Positions 7,806-15,714 of a stretch of DNA of 49,260 nucleotides are shown here, one piece after another. The DNA comes from Hyphomicrobiales bacterium (GTDB lineage Bacteria > Pseudomonadota > Alphaproteobacteria > Rhizobiales > Rhizobiaceae). Position 1 is the first letter of the stretch. Each line of letters starts with the position of its first letter. The position numbers were made by a program, and so were the translations under genes. The DNA is taken from contig UBTY01000031.1 of the NCBI GenBank assembly GCA_900468535.1, forward strand, positions 119,367 to 168,626. Direction: 5' to 3'. The notes beneath the pieces were generated by a model. It saw only the letters and a list, made by a program, of their open reading frames with translations. It did not search any database and was not told where the DNA came from.

Positions 7806-8678
7806 GTGACCGCTGCGTCGAAGACAGTTTCGGACGTAATCCATTCGCATTTCGGCACGCTGACGCGGGCCGAGAAGCAATTGGCTGAGAGTCTGTTGGA
7901 CAACTACCCTGTCTCCGGCCTGGGGAGCATTACGACGATCGCGGAAAACGCCGGCGTATCGACCCCGACAGTCGTGCGCATGGTCCAGAAGCTGGGCTTC
8001 AAGGGCTATCCGGACTTTCAGGCGCACCTTCACCAAGAGGTCGAGGCGACGATCTCCAACCCCATCGCCAAGCATGACCGTTGGGCCTCGAATGCGCCGG
8101 GCACCCACATTCTCAATCGTTTCGCCGACGCGATCATGGGCAATCTGCGCCAGACGCTCAGTGCGCTCGACACCGCGACCTTCGACAGCGTCGCCTCGCT
8201 CCTTTCAGACCGCAAGCGCGGCCTCTATTTTGTCGGCGGGCGCATTACCGGTGCGCTGGCCGAGTATTTCTTTACACATATGCAGGTCATCAGGCCGAAC
8301 ACCGCCTTGCTCTCGTCCAATTCGAGCAGCTGGCCGCAATACGTCCTCAATATGAATCCCGGAGATCTGCTCGTCATCTTCGATATCCGTCGCTACGAGC
8401 AGGAAATGGTCAGCCTCGCAACCGCCGCACGCAAGAGCGGGGCCGAGATCGTCGTCTTCACCGACCAGTGGGGATCGCCTGCCGCCAAGCTCGCCCGCCA
8501 CACCTTTCGTGTGCAGATCGAGGCGCCGTCGGCCTGGGACTCGTCGGTCGTCACACTTTTCATAGTCGAAGCCCTCATCGAAGCTGTTCAAAGCTCGACC
8601 TGGGACGAGACGAAAGAACGCATGAAAACCCTGGAGGGCCTGTTTGAACAAACAAGACTCTTCCGCAAACTCAGTTAG
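7806..8678 (+). CDS. RpiR/MurR-family transcriptional regulator
   Basis: 290 aa regulator with an N-terminal RpiR helix-turn-helix (residues ~1-75, including ITTIAENAGVSTPTVVRMVQ) and a C-terminal SIS domain (~115-250, GLYFVGGRITGALAEYFF) that binds phosphosugar-like or other small ligands. The chosen start is GTG 7806, since GGGGAG (7791-7796) lies 9 nt upstream; an in-frame GTG at 7764 has no such signal. It is transcribed away from the amidohydrolase/permease cluster and towards the ABC importer, and could control either or both. In rhizobia RpiR proteins are not restricted to sugars, so its ligand is not assigned. Confidence 0.88.
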   Translation: MTAASKTVSDVIHSHFGTLTRAEKQLAESLLDNYPVSGLGSITTIAENAGVSTPTVVRMVQKLGFKGYPDFQAHLHQEVEATISNPIAKHDRWASNAPGTHILNRFADAIMGNLRQTLSALDTATFDSVASLLSDRKRGLYFVGGRITGALAEYFFTHMQVIRPNTALLSSNSSSWPQYVLNMNPGDLLVIFDIRRYEQEMVSLATAARKSGAEIVVFTDQWGSPAAKLARHTFRVQIEAPSAWDSSVVTLFIVEALIEAVQSSTWDETKERMKTLEGLFEQTRLFRKLS

Positions 8679-8859
8679 GAGGGAAAATACGACAGTCAGA
8701 TGACGTGTGGCGTTTGAAAGAACAACGTGTCGTAATTGAAACATCGCCGCCAAATGCCTGCGATACAAAGAAAAAAGAAGGTCATCAAACTGTCACGAAA
8801 GCTTCACGTAACGTCAGTAACAGCATCGTCGGACACTGAAAACCCGAAGGAGAACAACA

Positions 8860-9963
8860 GTGATCTCTAATATTTCGAAAATGCTTTCGCTTTCTACTGC
8901 AATTGTTGTTGCTTCGACTGCAATCGCAGCCGCTGAACCAAGCGCTGAACTTATTGCTGCCGCCAAGAAGGAAGGCACGCTGACGACCATCGCGCTTCCG
9001 CACGACTGGTGCGGCTATGGCGACGTCATTGCCGGCTTCAAGGCGAAGTACGGCCTGGAAGTCAACGAACTGAACCCGGATGCCGGTTCGGGCGACGAAA
9101 TCGAAGCCATCAAGGCAAACAAGGGCAACACCGGCCCGCAGGCTCCTGACGTCATCGACGTCGGCCTCTCCTTCGGCCCGACCGCAAAGGCTGACGGCCT
9201 GATCCAGCCTTACAAGGTTTCCACCTGGGATTCGATCCCTGACTCCGCCAAGGATGCCGATGGCTTCTGGTACGGCGACTACTACGGCGTTCTCTCCTTC
9301 GTCGTGAACACCGACATCGTCAAGGAAGTCCCGAAGGACTGGGCCGACCTGAAGAAGTCTGACTACGCCAACTCGATCGCTCTCGCCGGTGACCCGCGCG
9401 CCTCCAACCAGGCTGTTCAGGCTGTTTACGCTGCCGGTATCGCTGCTGGCGAAAAGGATGCGACCAAGGCTGGTGAAGCCGGTCTCGCCTTCTTCGGCGA
9501 ACTGAACAAGGCAGGCAACCTGGTTCCTGTCATCGGCAAGTCCGCTTCGCTGGCACAGGGCTCCACCCCGATCGTCATCGCCTGGGACTACAACGGCCTG
9601 TCCTGGCGCGATACGCTGAAGGGCAACCCGCCGGTTGAAGTCGTCGTTCCGGCATCGGGCGTCAACGCCGGCGTTTACGTCCAGGCGATCTCCGCCTTCG
9701 CTCCGCACCCGAACGCTGCCAAGCTCTGGATGGAATACCTCTATTCGGACGAAGGTCAGCTCGGCTGGCTGAAGGGCTATTGCCACCCGATCCGCTTCAA
9801 CGATCTGGCCAAGAACAAGAAGATCCCGCAGGAACTTCTCGACAAGCTGCCGCCGGCAGCTGCCTATGAAAAGGCCGTCTTCCCGACGCTCGACGAGCAG
9901 GCTGCTGGCAAGACCGCCATCACCGGCAAGTGGGACAGCGTCGTTGGCGCCAACGTTAAGTAA
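8860..9963 (+). CDS. ABC transporter periplasmic substrate-binding protein
   Basis: 367 aa extracellular solute-binding protein with a signal peptide (hydrophobic LSLSTAIVVASTAIA, likely cleavage after Ala-Ala near residue 25). The mature part resembles the PotD/AfuA-like two-lobed binders for polyamines, iron or organophosphonates; SLAQGSTPIVIAWDYNG and the HPNAAKLWMEYLYSDEGQ region are typical. GTG start at 8860 follows AAGGAGA at 6 nt. Codon use is strongly optimised, suggesting high expression. It is the first gene of a four-gene importer; a strong hairpin after it should keep its level above that of the membrane components. Substrate not determined; proximity to the amine cluster hints at an amine. 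Confidence 0.88.
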   Translation: MISNISKMLSLSTAIVVASTAIAAAEPSAELIAAAKKEGTLTTIALPHDWCGYGDVIAGFKAKYGLEVNELNPDAGSGDEIEAIKANKGNTGPQAPDVIDVGLSFGPTAKADGLIQPYKVSTWDSIPDSAKDADGFWYGDYYGVLSFVVNTDIVKEVPKDWADLKKSDYANSIALAGDPRASNQAVQAVYAAGIAAGEKDATKAGEAGLAFFGELNKAGNLVPVIGKSASLAQGSTPIVIAWDYNGLSWRDTLKGNPPVEVVVPASGVNAGVYVQAISAFAPHPNAAKLWMEYLYSDEGQLGWLKGYCHPIRFNDLAKNKKIPQELLDKLPPAAAYEKAVFPTLDEQAAGKTAITGKWDSVVGANVK

Positions 9964-9978
9964 TATCGCCTGATACCG

Positions 9979-10009
9979 GCCTCCCCGTCGTAACGACGGG
10001 GAGGCTTTT
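9979..10009 (+). terminator. Strong intrinsic terminator/attenuator between binding protein and permease
   Basis: Perfect 12-bp stem GCCTCCCCGTCG (9979-9990) / CGACGGGGAGGC (9994-10005), loop TAA, then TTTT. It is placed inside an importer operon, where partial termination gives excess binding protein. Confidence 0.88.
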
Positions 10010-10041
10010 GCCCCTTCGACGCCGCAAGAAGAGCTTTTTCA

Positions 10042-10938
10042 ATGAGCACTGTTTCGACGACGCCCGTGGTGAGCACGGCCCCGCTGATCACCAGGGACCG
10101 GGTGATCGATTGGCTTGGCATTACACCCTTCATTATTTTCGCGCTTCTTTTTCTCATTATTCCCACGCTCTACCTTGTGGTCGGCGCCTTTTTGACGCCG
10201 GAGGGTAATTTCACGCTGAAGAACATCGGTGATCTCTTCACCCCTTCGATCCTCAGCGCCTACTGGATCAGTATCCGCGTCTCGGTCGCCTCCGCCCTTG
10301 GCGGCGCGCTGATCGGCTTCTTCCTTGCCTGGGCGGTCGTGCTCGGCGGCCTGCCGACGTCAGTGCGCTCGACGCTTCTCACCTTCTCCGGCGTCGCCTC
10401 CAATTTCGCCGGCATTCCGCTGGCCTTCTCGTTCCTGGCAACGCTTGGCCGCACCGGCCTCGTCACAGTGTTCCTGAGAGACTGGTTCGGCTTCAACCTC
10501 TACGGCACCGGCTTCAACCTGCTCTCCTTCTTCGGCCTCACCATCACCTACATGTACTTCCAGATCCCGCTGATGGTGCTGATCCTGACGCCGGCGCTCG
10601 ACGGCATGAAAAAGGAATGGCGCGAAGCAGCCGAAATCCTCGGCGCCAGCAATGTCCAATATTGGACCAAGGTCGCCTTGCCGATCCTCTGGCCGAGCCT
10701 TCTCGGCACGACGCTGCTGCTCTTCGCCAATGCCTTCGGCGCGATTGCGACGGCCTACGCCCTCACCGGCTCCTCGCTCAACATCGTCCCCATCCTGCTC
10801 TACGCGCAGATCCGCGGCGACGTCCTTCACAATGCGAACCTCGGTTACGCGATCGCGCTCGGCATGATCGTCATAACGGGCGTGTCCAACATCCTCTATC
10901 TCATGCTGCGCATGCGCGCTGAACGGTGGCAGAAATGA
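10042..10938 (+). CDS. ABC transporter permease (first subunit)
   Basis: 298 aa inner-membrane permease of the binding-protein-dependent type with about six hydrophobic segments, beginning WLGITPFIIFALLFLIIPTLY. The cytoplasmic coupling (EAA) loop is visible as EWREAAEILGASNVQYWTKVALP. It forms the transmembrane channel with the next gene product, fed by the upstream binding protein and energised by the downstream ATPase. Its stop codon overlaps the next start (ATGA), showing coupled translation. Confidence 0.9.
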   Translation: MSTVSTTPVVSTAPLITRDRVIDWLGITPFIIFALLFLIIPTLYLVVGAFLTPEGNFTLKNIGDLFTPSILSAYWISIRVSVASALGGALIGFFLAWAVVLGGLPTSVRSTLLTFSGVASNFAGIPLAFSFLATLGRTGLVTVFLRDWFGFNLYGTGFNLLSFFGLTITYMYFQIPLMVLILTPALDGMKKEWREAAEILGASNVQYWTKVALPILWPSLLGTTLLLFANAFGAIATAYALTGSSLNIVPILLYAQIRGDVLHNANLGYAIALGMIVITGVSNILYLMLRMRAERWQK

Positions 10939-11723
10939 AGGCTCAAAAGCTCGGCGCCTGGATCGCCATCGCCATCGGCGCGACCTATTTCATCGTGCCT
11001 CTGCTCGGAACCATCGAGTTTTCGCTGCGCATGCGCCGCGATGCCTACAGCTTCGACGCCTACCTATCGGTGTTCTCCGACGAGCGCTTCCGTGAGACCT
11101 TCGGCTATTCGATGATGATGGCACTGCTCACCATCGTCTTCGGCATGCTTTTGATCGTGCCGACCGCCTATTGGGTGCGCCTGCGCATGCCGCAGATGCG
11201 TCAGGTTGTCGAGTTCATCACGCTGCTTCCGCTGGTCATCCCGGCCATCGTCATCGTCTTCGGATATTTGAGGATGTACAATTCCTCGTCCTTCCTGCCG
11301 ATGACCGCCTCGACCACGGGCACCAACATCCTGCTCGTCTTCTCCTACATCACCCTGTCGCTGCCTTACATGTACCGCTCCGTCGACACCGCCATGCGCG
11401 CCATTGACGTGCGCACGCTGACTGAGGCCGCCCAGAGCCTCGGCGCCAGCTGGTGGACGATCATGTTCAAGTGCATTTTCCCGAACGTGATGAGCGGCAT
11501 CCTGTCGGGCGCCTTCATCACGCTGGCGATCGTCATGGGCGAGTTCACCTTCGCGGCTCTGCTCAGCCGTCCGGCCTTCGGCCCCTACCTGCAGCTCGTC
11601 GGCGCCAACCGGGCCTACGAGCCCTCGGCACTCGCCGTGATCGCCTTCTCCATCACCTGGCTCAGCATGGGCCTGCTCAATCTCGTCTCGCGCATCGGCA
11701 GATCCCGCCCGGCCAAGGCTTAA
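10935..11723 (+). CDS. ABC transporter permease (second subunit)
   Basis: 262 aa permease partner with six predicted membrane segments. The EAA coupling loop reads TLTEAAQSLGASWWTIMFKCIFP near residue 165. ATG 10935 shares four bases (ATGA) with the end of the preceding permease; an in-frame GTG at 10926 is less likely. The downstream ATPase starts 11 bp after the stop. PotC/PhnV-like in size and layout. Confidence 0.9.
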   Translation: MKAQKLGAWIAIAIGATYFIVPLLGTIEFSLRMRRDAYSFDAYLSVFSDERFRETFGYSMMMALLTIVFGMLLIVPTAYWVRLRMPQMRQVVEFITLLPLVIPAIVIVFGYLRMYNSSSFLPMTASTTGTNILLVFSYITLSLPYMYRSVDTAMRAIDVRTLTEAAQSLGASWWTIMFKCIFPNVMSGILSGAFITLAIVMGEFTFAALLSRPAFGPYLQLVGANRAYEPSALAVIAFSITWLSMGLLNLVSRIGRSRPAKA

Positions 11724-11734
11724 GGTATTTTGAC

Positions 11735-12796
11735 ATGTCTTTTCTCTCGCTGACCAACATTCAGAAATCCTTCGGCCCCGTTCAGGTCGTGAAGAACTTC
11801 AACATGGACATCGAGAAGGGAGAGTTTGTCTCCTTCCTCGGCCCATCGGGCTGCGGCAAGACCACCGTCCTGCGTATGATCGCCGGCTTCGAAAATCCAA
11901 CCGGCGGCAACCTCACGATCGCCGGCAAGGACATCGCGCCGCTGAAGCCGAACCAGCGCAACATCGGCATGGTCTTCCAGGCCTACGCCCTCTTTCCGAA
12001 CATGACGGTGCACGACAACGTCGCCTTCGGCCTGAAGATCGCCGGCAAGCCGAAGGCCGAGATCGATGCCCGCGTCAAGGAAATGCTGGCGCTCATTCAC
12101 CTCGGCCACCTCGCCGACCGTTACCCCTACCAGATGTCGGGCGGCCAGCAGCAGCGCGTGGCGCTCGCCCGCGCCCTAGCTGCCAAGCCGCAGGTGCTGC
12201 TGCTCGACGAACCGCTGTCGGCTCTCGACGCAAAGATCCGCGTGTCGCTGCGCGAGGAAATCCGCCAGATCCAGCAGTCGCTGGGCATCACCACCATCTT
12301 CGTCACACATGACCAGGAAGAAGCCCTTTCGATCTCCGACCGCATCGTCGTCATGAACGGCGGCCGCGCCGACCAGATCGGCACGCCCTTCGAGATCTAC
12401 AACACGCCGGCGACGCGCTTCGTCGCCTCCTTCGTCGGCACGCTCAACATGATCGAGGCGAAGGTCGTGGACCCCGCCGTCAACCGGATCCAGATCGGTG
12501 ACCAGGGCGTCACGCTGAAGCAGTCGGTTGCCGCCTACAAGGCTGGCGACACAGTCTCGCTGGCGCTGCGCCCGGAAGCGGGATCGCTGGCCGAGAGCAC
12601 CCCGAGCGACACGAAGCTCACCGGTCAGGTCGTCTCCGCCCACTTCCTCGGCTCGGTCATCCGCACCCGCATGAACGTCGGTGGCAACGTCATCTCCTTC
12701 GACATGTTCAACAGCCCGGGCGTCACCCCGCCGGCTGCCGGCGAGACCGTGACGCTGCGCTTCATGGCGGCCGACCTCCTCGTCATTCGCGACTGA
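11735..12796 (+). CDS. ABC transporter ATP-binding protein (Pot/Fbp type)
   Basis: 353 aa cytoplasmic ATPase. Walker A GPSGCGKTT (~residues 37-45), Q-loop VFQAYALFP, signature MSGGQQQR, Walker B LLLDEPLSALD and the switch His in FVTHDQEEA are all intact. A C-terminal TOBE-like domain (about residues 280-350, LRPEAGSLAE onwards) is usual in importers of polyamines, iron and phosphonates. ATG 11735 was chosen because homology starts exactly at MSFLSLTNIQKSFG; an overlapping in-frame extension reaching 11453 reads through the permease gene and is spurious. Completes the importer begun at 8860. Confidence 0.92.
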   Translation: MSFLSLTNIQKSFGPVQVVKNFNMDIEKGEFVSFLGPSGCGKTTVLRMIAGFENPTGGNLTIAGKDIAPLKPNQRNIGMVFQAYALFPNMTVHDNVAFGLKIAGKPKAEIDARVKEMLALIHLGHLADRYPYQMSGGQQQRVALARALAAKPQVLLLDEPLSALDAKIRVSLREEIRQIQQSLGITTIFVTHDQEEALSISDRIVVMNGGRADQIGTPFEIYNTPATRFVASFVGTLNMIEAKVVDPAVNRIQIGDQGVTLKQSVAAYKAGDTVSLALRPEAGSLAESTPSDTKLTGQVVSAHFLGSVIRTRMNVGGNVISFDMFNSPGVTPPAAGETVTLRFMAADLLVIRD

Positions 12797-12943
12797 TCAG
12801 GCCGCCGCGCCAGTTTTGCGGCTTTGCCACACTCGCTTCCAACATTTCTGGCGCTGCATTTCGCGGCGCCGGAAATTGCTTGAAATGACATCCTCGATGC
12901 GCAACGACTGCTTAAACGTTTTTCGTCGAGCAAAGTCAGCATC

Positions 12944-14278
12944 ATGTCCCCCACCACACCAGTCGCTCCGCCCCGTCGCCTAACCGCGCAGGATTTCCGC
13001 ACACTTGGCCTTTCGGCCCTCGGTGGCGCGCTTGAATTCTACGATTTCATCATCTTCGTTTTCTTCGCGGCGGTAATCGGCAAGCTGTTCTTTCCGGCCG
13101 ACATGCCGGAATGGCTGGTGACCATCCAGACCTTCGGCATTTTTGCCGCCGGCTATCTGGTTCGCCCGCTCGGCGGCATCGTGCTTGCCCACTTCGGCGA
13201 TCTCTTCGGCCGCAAGCGCGTCTTCGCCTTCTCGATCCTGCTGATGGCGCTCTCGACGCTCGGCATGGCAGCCATGCCGACCTACGCGACGATTGGCGTT
13301 GCCGCTCCGATCCTGCTGATCCTGATGCGCATTCTGCAGGGGGCGGCAATCGGCGGCGAGGTGCCCGGCGCCTGGACATTCGTGGCCGAGCACGTACCCT
13401 TCCGCCGCGTTGGCTTTGCCTGCGGCTTCCTCTGCTCCGGCCTGACGCTCGGAATCCTGCTCGGATCCTTCATCGCCACGATCATCAATTCCGTCTTCAC
13501 GCCTGAGGATGTCGCTGCCTATGCATGGCGCATCCCGTTCCTGCTCGGTGGCATCTTCGGCCTCGTTGCCGTTTACCTGCGCCGCTGGCTGCAGGAGACA
13601 CCGGTCTTCGCGGAGATGAAGCAGGCCCGCTCGCTTACGCTCGAACTGCCGCTGAAGGCCGTACTGCGTGACTACCCGCGCGGCGTCATCATCGCCATGT
13701 TGCTGACCTGGATCCTGTCGGCAGGCATCGTCGTCACCACGCTGATGACGGCAACCTTCCTGCAGAAGCTCTACGGCTACACCGCCCAGCAGTCGCTTGC
13801 CGCCACCAGCTTCGGCACGCTCTTCCTGATCTTCAGCACGGCGGCCGCCGGCGCGATCGTCGATCGCGTGGGCTCGGGACGTTTCTTCGTCGTCTCCAGC
13901 ATCTTCTTCGGTGCAGCAACCTTCGCCTTCTACACCTATGCTGCAACGTCACTCACGGTCCTGTTCGTGCTCTACGCCATCATGGGCCTGTCGGTCGGCA
14001 TGGTCGGCGCGGTGCCTTATGTCATGGTGCGCGCCTTCCCCGCCCGCGTCCGCTTCAGCGGCCTTTCGTTCTCCTACAACGTCTCATACGCCATCTTCGG
14101 CGGCCTGACGCCCTTGGCGGTGGCTTCGCTGCTGCCACTGAATCCCATGGCCCATGCCTACTACCTGCTGTTCATCGCCGCACTTGCCTTCGTGCTCGGG
14201 CTCTACCTCATCGCCAAGGGCGACAGCGTCGAAGCAGAGGTCGGCATCGAAGAGCTCACCGAGAGGCTTGCCGCCTAA
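12944..14278 (+). CDS. MFS transporter, metabolite:H+ symporter (MHS) type
   Basis: 444 aa secondary transporter with about 12 membrane segments. The block GALEFYDFIIFVFFAAVIGK and the loop GIVLAHFGDLFGRKRVFAF (MFS loop 2-3 signature) place it with MHS-family proton symporters for organic acids, betaines and related compounds. It lies 147 bp after the ABC ATPase on the same strand with no clear terminator between. The RBS before ATG 12944 is weak. Role within the RpiR-linked region is unknown; a second uptake route for a related metabolite is one possibility. Confidence 0.85.
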   Translation: MSPTTPVAPPRRLTAQDFRTLGLSALGGALEFYDFIIFVFFAAVIGKLFFPADMPEWLVTIQTFGIFAAGYLVRPLGGIVLAHFGDLFGRKRVFAFSILLMALSTLGMAAMPTYATIGVAAPILLILMRILQGAAIGGEVPGAWTFVAEHVPFRRVGFACGFLCSGLTLGILLGSFIATIINSVFTPEDVAAYAWRIPFLLGGIFGLVAVYLRRWLQETPVFAEMKQARSLTLELPLKAVLRDYPRGVIIAMLLTWILSAGIVVTTLMTATFLQKLYGYTAQQSLAATSFGTLFLIFSTAAAGAIVDRVGSGRFFVVSSIFFGAATFAFYTYAATSLTVLFVLYAIMGLSVGMVGAVPYVMVRAFPARVRFSGLSFSYNVSYAIFGGLTPLAVASLLPLNPMAHAYYLLFIAALAFVLGLYLIAKGDSVEAEVGIEELTERLAA

Positions 14279-14301
14279 GCATCCGCCGTTCAATATCGAC
14301 A

Positions 14302-14325
14302 GACCGGGCGGCGTCTCGCCCGGTC
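14302..14325 (+). terminator. Hairpin between MHS transporter and NIPSNAP gene
   Basis: Nine-bp stem GACCGGGCG (14302-14310) / CGCCCGGTC (14317-14325), 6-nt loop, without a T-run. Possible weak terminator or mRNA-stabilising structure. Confidence 0.4.
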
Positions 14326-14346
14326 ATTGCATGAAGAGATATTTCA

Positions 14347-14652
14347 ATGATTACCTGCCATCTGCGCTACGTGCTCGACCCCTACAAGATCCCCGAATTC
14401 GAAGAGTATGCACGGCTCTGGATCCCGATCGTCAATCGTATGGGCGGCACCCATCACGGCTATTTCCTGCCGTCGGAAGGCGCCAACAACATCGCCGTCG
14501 CGCTATTCTCCTTTCCGAGCCTGGCGGCCTACGAAGACTATCGAACACGCATGGCCGTCGACCCCGAGTGCCAGGCAGCCTTCGATCTCGACAAGCGCAA
14601 TCGCAGCATCATGAGCTATGAGCGCAGCTTCATGCGGCCGGTTCTCGGCTAA
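14347..14652 (+). CDS. NIPSNAP-family small protein
   Basis: 101 aa protein with a ferredoxin-like dimeric alpha/beta barrel pattern. ITCHLRYVLDPYKIPEFEEY at the N-terminus and GGTHHGYFLPSEGANNIA in the middle match bacterial NIPSNAP proteins; the tail RSFMRPVLG is also typical. Biochemical function of bacterial NIPSNAPs is not established. It lies 68 bp after the MHS transporter on the same strand and is probably cotranscribed. The ATG has AGAG about 9 nt upstream. Confidence 0.8.
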   Translation: MITCHLRYVLDPYKIPEFEEYARLWIPIVNRMGGTHHGYFLPSEGANNIAVALFSFPSLAAYEDYRTRMAVDPECQAAFDLDKRNRSIMSYERSFMRPVLG

Positions 14653-14670
14653 GTCGAGAACGCCTGTAAG

Positions 14671-14692
14671 GACCCGCCGACCGTGGCGGGTC
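14671..14692 (+). terminator. Hairpin after the NIPSNAP gene
   Basis: Eight-bp perfect stem GACCCGCC (14671-14678) / GGCGGGTC (14685-14692), loop of 6 nt, followed by TCGTGAAA, so no proper U-tract. Probably marks the 3' end of the preceding transcript. Confidence 0.45.
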
Positions 14693-14746
14693 TCGTGAAA
14701 TAATCTGGTAGCAAGCTAAAGCTATCTGGCGAAGCTGGAGTTCAGG

Positions 14747-15625
14747 ATGCCCGAACCTCGAATAACAATTCTCGACAGCATCACCACTCCGGGGAATCCC
14801 GTGAAGCCGAATGACGACCGGTTCGGCCACAATGAGGCCTGCGCCTTCGTTATCGACGGTGCAACGGGCCTCGGCGATCGCCAGTATATCGATGAGACCG
14901 GCAGCGACGCCGCTTGGATCGCCGGGCAATTCGCGAGCGGCTTTCAGCGGTACGTGACGCGAGACGGCAAGGTCTCCGACGTTGCACGCTCCACATCACT
15001 CGAAGCTCGGGCAGCCTTTCTCGGCCACCATGGGGATGCACCCCGCTACGCCTGGCCCCTGTCCGCCTTCGCCATGGTGCATGCAACGCACGACGGATTT
15101 TCATTTCTCGGCCTTGGCGATTCCTGCGTCTTCCTGCTGCGCAACGATGGTGCGGCCTCCCTCCACATACCGATCCCGGGCGCCTACGAGCGGGAGCAGG
15201 TTCAGGCACAACGCCATATCGCGCGCACCGGCGGTATCACCAAAGGCGGCGGTGCGCTCGGCACCCCGGAAACCCTGGCCGCACTTCGCAGGCACCGGGA
15301 AAGCCAGAACACGCCCGACAGCGGCGCCTGGACGCTTGGGCTTGTGCCGGAGGCAGCCGATCATCTCGTCTCGGAAGAACTGCAGATCAGTGAAAAGGCC
15401 CATGCCATCGTCTGCAGTGACGGCTTCTCCGACCTCGTCGTCCTCTATGCGGCCTACACATCGGCCAGCCTCGTGCAAACAGCCATCGAGAAGGGCCTGG
15501 CTCCGATGGTCGAGGAATTGAGACGCTTCGAGCGCGAGATCGATCCGGAGGGCCTGCGCTATCCTCGCTACAAACAGAGCGATGACACCACCGCCCTGCT
15601 TGTCGAATTGACGCCCGGCTCTTGA
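14747..15625 (+). CDS. PP2C-like protein phosphatase
   Basis: 292 aa soluble protein with the metal-binding motifs of the PPM/PP2C fold in order: KPNDDRFG near residue 20, FVIDGATGLGD near residue 36, the strand FLGLGDSCVFLL near residue 120, VCSDGFSDLV near residue 223 and DDTTALLVEL at the C-terminus. These Asp residues normally hold two Mn/Mg ions for dephosphorylation of Ser/Thr. No kinase, anti-sigma factor or FHA protein lies beside it, so its substrate cannot be inferred. ATG 14747 has GGAG 6 nt upstream. Convergent with metH. Confidence 0.82.
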   Translation: MPEPRITILDSITTPGNPVKPNDDRFGHNEACAFVIDGATGLGDRQYIDETGSDAAWIAGQFASGFQRYVTRDGKVSDVARSTSLEARAAFLGHHGDAPRYAWPLSAFAMVHATHDGFSFLGLGDSCVFLLRNDGAASLHIPIPGAYEREQVQAQRHIARTGGITKGGGALGTPETLAALRRHRESQNTPDSGAWTLGLVPEAADHLVSEELQISEKAHAIVCSDGFSDLVVLYAAYTSASLVQTAIEKGLAPMVEELRRFEREIDPEGLRYPRYKQSDDTTALLVELTPGS

Positions 15626-15714
15626 GGCATTTTTCGATTCAACTTCAACGCCTTGCGGCAACAAACCGAATCAATCTGTCCGGCCCTTGAATCAAATCGT
15701 GAAGACGCAGCCGG

